From: Glandiceps talaboti
Lineage: Eukaryota > Hemichordata > Enteropneusta > Spengelidae
DNA length: 25,000 bases
NCBI RefSeq assembly: GCF_964340395.1
Contig: NC_135565.1
Location: forward strand, 17,489,709-17,514,708
Reading direction: 5' to 3'
Shown here: positions 21,197-25,000 of the stretch, piece after piece
Numbering within the stretch: position 1 is the stretch's first letter
Layout of the letters: each line of letters begins with the position of its first letter
Position numbers and translations under genes: made by a program
The notes under the pieces: model-generated
Database searches by the model: none
What the model was told of the DNA's origin: nothing
The model's input: only the letters and a program-made list of their open reading frames with translations

Positions 21197-21410
21197 TTAA
21201 TTACTCGGGTGACCCTTTAAAATTGATTTGAATCTATTCCTATCAGAGATGTCTTTAATATGACTTGGTAATAAATTCCAGTGATGAGTGGCTGCATATC
21301 TAACACTAGTCTTACTTAGTGTTAGGTTAACTTTGGGTACGTAGAAATTGTGATGTGTAGCGGAACGAGTAGGATAGGATAGAACATGTTGAACTCTTGT
21401 TCAGGTTCAT
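21197..21410 (-). pseudogene. LINE (non-LTR) ORF2 C-terminus, degenerate
   Basis: The minus strand reads HVLSYPTRSATHHNFYVP, then VNLTLSKTSVRYAA, HHWNLLPSHIKDISDRNRFK and SILKGHPSN, followed by TAA at 21199-21197. TRSA...VPK and WNLLPSHI...FK are typical of the last residues after the reverse transcriptase in CR1/L2/Jockey-type LINEs. The frame is broken by stops above about 21410, so this is a 5'-truncated dead copy. Confidence 0.75.
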
Positions 21411-21600
21411 ATGTTGAATATGTGGTTTAATTTTCGTTTGAAGCATTGAAACATTAAATACTAGTTCTTTTGTCACTTCGAACAAATTTCATATTTAAGT
21501 TGATAGCAGTAATCAGTAAAAATATACTAAAGCAGGAATAATCATGACTTTACTTTCTTTCAGCCAATGACACAAGATCCCTCCCCTTCCGATTTATTGC

Positions 21601-21652
21601 ATATCAATTTGGGGTTTACTAAATAATCTATTTTCATTTTCCTTACTACCAG
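21601..21652 (+). promoter_or_regulatory. Likely 5' UTR splice acceptor of the ACSF2-like gene
   Basis: A branch-point-like TTTACTAA, then a pyrimidine-rich run ending CTACCAG at 21652, precedes the start codon by 30 bases. It suggests a noncoding first exon further upstream and an intron in the 5' UTR. The upstream exon was not located. Confidence 0.5.
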
Positions 21653-21682
21653 ATTGATGGTTGAACACTTCCGCTGTTCATC

Positions 21683-23380
21683 ATGGCTGAAAACATACTA
21701 ACCAACAGTTACATTCACAACACATTTGCCAAACCACTAGAAAACTATGCAGTTGGTAGATTACTTGATGACATCACCAAACGATTTCCAAATAAGGAAG
21801 CATTTGTGTTTATGAAAGACAACACAAGGAAAACATTTCAGGAACTACACCGTGACGTCAATCAAATTGCAGCTGGGTTTTTACAGTTTGGCCTCAAACC
21901 AGGTGATCGCGTTGGCATCTGGGCAGATGAAAGCTATGACTGGGTCAAAACAGACCTTGCTATAGCGACTGCAGGTATGATAACTGTAAGATTACCTCTG
22001 TTATCGTCACCTCAGAGGTTACTGCAGTTGTTAGATACATTATCATGCACAGCTCTGGTCATAGGTGATCAACAAAAAGACCCTGTCAAGACCATTAAAG
22101 AGGTCTTACCAAGCATTAACATGTCAACTGGACACAGACTGTCTCTGAAGGAGTTAATGAACTTAAAATACATTATATCGATTTCACCTACCCAAGACTC
22201 CTTTATCATCAATTACGGTGACATTACTAACCTTGGTAATGAAGACGTGGCAAAAGCTGAGTTGGATAGGGTAAAACTAAATCAGAATTTGGATGACGTG
22301 TATGCCGTAGTGTTCTCATCTGGAAGTACTGGCTTACCGAAAGCAGTTGCTGTACCAAATCGACGTTTCAATAATACTCGCAACTTGATGGAGTTTATTC
22401 ATGGTATAACAACAGAAACCATCAAAACTGAGGAACTGATATTTCCTCGAGTTAACCCTTGCACATCCGCAGCCTATACAATTGCTGAGGGATTGATGTT
22501 GGTTTTGGGGTGCACGACAGTCTTCCCCTACCCTCCTCAGGGCACTGAATCTATGTTGGACGCTATTCAGAAGGAACGATGCAACATGGCTTTTTTATTT
22601 CCCATGCACGTGAATGATATTTTAAGCTACCCTGACACTGAAACCCTAGGTTTGAAAAGTCTCAAGTATGCTATGGTTGGCGGTAATATCACTCCTCCAA
22701 TTACGATGATGAAGTTGTCCACTCTGTTGGCAACTGAAGTGCAAACATTGTATGGTTCCATCGAAGGTGGTATACTGGCATCACACAACTACAAGGAACC
22801 ACTTGAAGACAAAGTCTCGAATGTTGGCATACCTGTATACCACGGAGAAATACGAATAAGCGATGTGAAAAGCGGACGAATTGTACCCATAGGTAAAATC
22901 GGTGAAGTATGGTTCAGAGGCAATACTACATTCACTTGTTATTGGGGTGATGAGAAGAAGACACGCGAAGCTCTGATACAAAATGGTTGGTTCTGTACTG
23001 GCGACCTAGGCAAGATGAATAAATATGGTCAGCTAGAGATTATTGGTAGAAAGGATGACATGATCATCAAGGGAGCTATAAACGTCTACCGAGCAGAGAT
23101 AGAGAATGCTCTCTCTGGACATCCAAAGATCAAGGCACACAAAGTAGTTCCTGTGCCTGATACACGCTTCATCAATGAACTCTGTCTCTGTGTTATTCTT
23201 CAAGATGGTCAAACAGCCACCGAAGATGAACTCAAAGATTATCTCAAAGATAAGATTGATGAGTACTTTATTCCCAGATATGTTTTGTTCATGGAAAGTA
23301 TGCCTGTGACAGAAACTGCGAAAGTGATAAGAAATGACCTTGCAATATTGTCTGCAGAAATTCTTCACCTGGCCAAATAG
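21683..23380 (+). CDS. Intronless ACSF2-like medium-chain acyl-CoA synthetase
   Basis: A 565-residue class I adenylate-forming enzyme. It is expected to activate a carboxylic (probably fatty) acid with ATP to an acyl-adenylate and transfer it to CoA. Visible motifs: P-loop FSSGSTGLPK (211-220), YGSIE (357-361), the ribose-binding Asp in TGDLG (D441), hinge/A8 GRKDDMIIKGAINVYRAEIE (455-474), and the catalytic Lys in AKVIRND (K547; the usual Gly before it is Ala). The N-terminus (SYIHNT...PLENYAVGRLLDD) resembles ACSF2, but there is no mitochondrial presequence and no peroxisomal C-terminal signal. The region equivalent to the NPAY segment of ACSF2 is changed to LPLLSSP (104-110). The ATG is in ATCATGG context with an in-frame TGA at 21662-21664. 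One uninterrupted exon, unlike the multi-exon vertebrate gene. Substrate unknown. Confidence 0.9.
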   Translation: MAENILTNSYIHNTFAKPLENYAVGRLLDDITKRFPNKEAFVFMKDNTRKTFQELHRDVNQIAAGFLQFGLKPGDRVGIWADESYDWVKTDLAIATAGMITVRLPLLSSPQRLLQLLDTLSCTALVIGDQQKDPVKTIKEVLPSINMSTGHRLSLKELMNLKYIISISPTQDSFIINYGDITNLGNEDVAKAELDRVKLNQNLDDVYAVVFSSGSTGLPKAVAVPNRRFNNTRNLMEFIHGITTETIKTEELIFPRVNPCTSAAYTIAEGLMLVLGCTTVFPYPPQGTESMLDAIQKERCNMAFLFPMHVNDILSYPDTETLGLKSLKYAMVGGNITPPITMMKLSTLLATEVQTLYGSIEGGILASHNYKEPLEDKVSNVGIPVYHGEIRISDVKSGRIVPIGKIGEVWFRGNTTFTCYWGDEKKTREALIQNGWFCTGDLGKMNKYGQLEIIGRKDDMIIKGAINVYRAEIENALSGHPKIKAHKVVPVPDTRFINELCLCVILQDGQTATEDELKDYLKDKIDEYFIPRYVLFMESMPVTETAKVIRNDLAILSAEILHLAK

Positions 23381-23780
23381 CCGATTCCTAATTGTAAAAC
23401 TGAATGGAAGTTGGGAAATATTGACAGAAGAACATAATGTGAGTAGTTAGAGAAAAATGTGATCAACTTGAAATGCAGTTATACTTGTTATCTGTTTGGA
23501 TAATCCCAAGTGCCGTGTGCGTTTATTGATCACTACTCCCATCCTACCCAATACTCAGATAAATTGGTACCTGTTGGCTTCAATAATACCTCATGACATG
23601 GAGGTGGCGCTAGAGAGTGCTATTAAATTGGCACTATATCAAAGTAAATTATCGTTATGCATACACCGCCTAACTATTTCCATTGGCTCACTGGTTACAA
23701 AAGTGTATATGGTTCACTTAGTTTCCATTGGTTTGACTTCTAGGTCGACTGTTAGGTCTGTAATATCATGATCAAATGTA

Positions 23781-23786
23781 AATAAA
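23781..23786 (+). terminator. Polyadenylation signal of the ACSF2-like gene
   Basis: AATAAA 400 bases after the TAG at 23378-23380, the first canonical hexamer downstream on this strand. It implies a 3' UTR of about 420 bases. Confidence 0.5.
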
Positions 23787-24168
23787 AATACATATTTCGT
23801 GAAAGAAACTTGTTACTTCCAATATAACAATCAACAGCAACATAATCAAGATGACATATTATGACATCATTGTTTAATAATAAACATGTAAACACTTAAA
23901 GTAAGAATTTTAACAATAAATGCCAGAAGGAGAAAAGAGACCATTCCCTTTTAGAGTGATAACTGGCGACCTATAAATCTATGTTTGTTGAGGTATTTCT
24001 GGTATGGGTGCTCGTGTGATCCATTGCGAGTGTAACCTGATGTAGCGTACACCAATCGTGATAGAATCACCTTTCAGTAAACATGTCTGTGTAGCTATAT
24101 ACATACGGTATAACTTGAGTTTTAATAAACAAGTCCAATTCTGGTTAAAATTTCTGCTGTATTTGAAT

Positions 24169-24210
24169 GCCGACGTTTCGAATGTGCACAGACAGTCTTT
24201 TTCAAGGGCT
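24169..24210 (-). mobile_element. GAAACGTCGGC motif, possible Penelope-like repeat remnant
   Basis: The minus strand reads AGCCCTTGAAAAAGACTG, then CTGTGCACATTCGAAACGTCGGC. An arm ending in GAAACGTCGGC downstream of a CTTGAA/GAAGACTG block is widespread in animal Penelope-like element terminal repeats, where an intact copy folds as a hammerhead ribozyme. The CTGATGA core box is not intact here. No reverse transcriptase is visible next to it. Confidence 0.35.
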
Positions 24211-24788
24211 AAAAATCAAATAAGTATGAAATAATGAATAAGAAATTCAATACAGAATATGAACAAAAAAGCTAAAATAAATCCAACGAACTGTAATGAA
24301 AATAAAAATTTAAATGATAAGAGACTAGAGCAGTAAAAATGGCCTACATATACAAACTACAGAACAGGTAAAGTGATGTCATATGAAATGGTAATATGGT
24401 ATTTATCATGGTAAGAAAACGTAATGATGATTTTTTTTACATTTAATTACTATTTATTTACAAATGCAAAGAGGATGCATGATAAATAAAACAAAAAACC
24501 AAGACTAGAAAGAATGACGACTTTGCATTTACATTTACAGTACGGACCCTAAACCCAGTGGCCCTCGATATTTAATTTTCACTGAGTATTACCATTTATA
24601 GGTATTGAGACAAATCGAACTAACATAGCAGGGGAGGGGGTTCAACAAGGACTAAAAAAAGATTGTTAAGTATCAAATTTATAATCATTCAAAACGTTTA
24701 AATAAAAAAAGTGGTAACGACTTTTCATTCGCAATGATATTGTTAGATGTTTCCAGACCATTCCACTCGTTGTGAAAAGCGCACTGTC

Positions 24789-25000
24789 TTAACCGGTGTA
24801 TTTATTTCGCACCATCTGAAATGTATTTTTGATTGATTTCTGCGCAATTGCGAATGCTGTTGACAGAACAGCCATACCAGTTAGTGTATACACAATGTAG
24901 ATTGGGACATCAAGAGGATTCCTGTTGTTTTCCTTTGGCTTTGGTATAATGTCGCCAAATCCTATGGTACTGAGAGATGTAAAAACAAAGTAGATGCTAT
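24789..25000 (-). CDS. K2P potassium channel, last exon (partial)
   Basis: The C-terminal end of a two-pore-domain potassium channel, cut by the window edge. Reading inward from 24998: YFVFTSLSTIGFGDIIP is the second pore helix and selectivity filter, where TIGFGD is the P2 signature of K2P channels. A hydrophilic loop (KPKENNRNP) follows. Then comes the M4 helix (PIYIVYTLTGMAVLSTAFAI) and a short basic tail ending VRNKYTG with TAA at 24791-24789. The cytoplasmic C-terminus is only about 15 residues, much shorter than in TREK-type channels. The P1 pore and M1-M3 must lie beyond 25000, so the subfamily cannot be named. Confidence 0.85.
   Translation of the reverse strand, partial: SIYFVFTSLSTIGFGDIIPKPKENNRNPLDVPIYIVYTLTGMAVLSTAFAIAQKSIKNTFQMVRNKYTG

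Larger units (their letters stand above)
23381..24788. other. 3' region between the ACSF2-like gene and the K2P channel
   Basis: Convergent 3' UTRs: the ACSF2-like poly(A) signal is at 23781-23786, and the K2P 3' UTR comes in from the right on the minus strand. It includes the GAAACGTCGGC repeat remnant. Very AT-rich, with no other coding signal. Confidence 0.5.

Noticed and set aside
22781-23368. Minus-strand frames opposite the ACSF2-like gene
   Set aside because: Shadows of the real coding strand.

Overview
The window reads as one stretch of an intron-rich, AT-rich animal genome. Protein-coding blocks are split by GT-AG introns of about 0.1 to 1.5 kb. Tri- and tetranucleotide microsatellites are abundant, and there are foldback elements and a LINE 3' end. 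The gene content (a bursicon-type cystine-knot hormone, an SRCR/WSC/CUB/Sushi receptor, an ACSF2-like acyl-CoA ligase and a two-pore-domain potassium channel) suggests an invertebrate bilaterian, for example a lophotrochozoan or a non-vertebrate deuterostome. The sequence alone does not let me choose the phylum.

Layout from left to right. Positions 1-1220 are microsatellites and unassigned DNA. A seven-exon minus-strand gene for an unrecognised protein of about 432 residues occupies 1221-5163. I reconstructed it from splice sites whose phases all agree. A small possible first exon on the plus strand (5344-5392) lies head to head with it. After about 1.3 kb of repeats comes an unassigned minus-strand ORF (6737-7180). 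Next is an intronless bursicon-alpha-like gene (7313-7681, minus).

The centre of the window, 9101-18022, is a single nine-exon minus-strand gene for a type I membrane protein of 601 residues. Its order is signal peptide, SRCR, WSC, CUB, Sushi, short stalk, transmembrane helix, and a 160-residue tail with one strict ITIM-like tyrosine motif plus several other tyrosine sites. Every intron before the transmembrane exon is phase 1. Its introns carry a TA-flanked MITE-like foldback, a second foldback of about 510 bp, two strong hairpins and several compound microsatellites.

Positions 18023-21650 are intergenic, with a perfect 96-bp tandem duplication and a degenerate LINE reverse-transcriptase C-terminus (minus). 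An intronless ACSF2-like acyl-CoA synthetase follows on the plus strand (21683-23380). The right edge cuts into the last exon of a K2P potassium channel (24789-25000, minus).

The genes do not form an operon or an obvious pathway; they are ordinary animal neighbours. The most interesting item is the receptor, whose WSC-CUB core resembles Kremen but with an SRCR domain in front, a Sushi domain behind, and a phosphotyrosine-type tail. The uncharacterised seven-exon gene is second.
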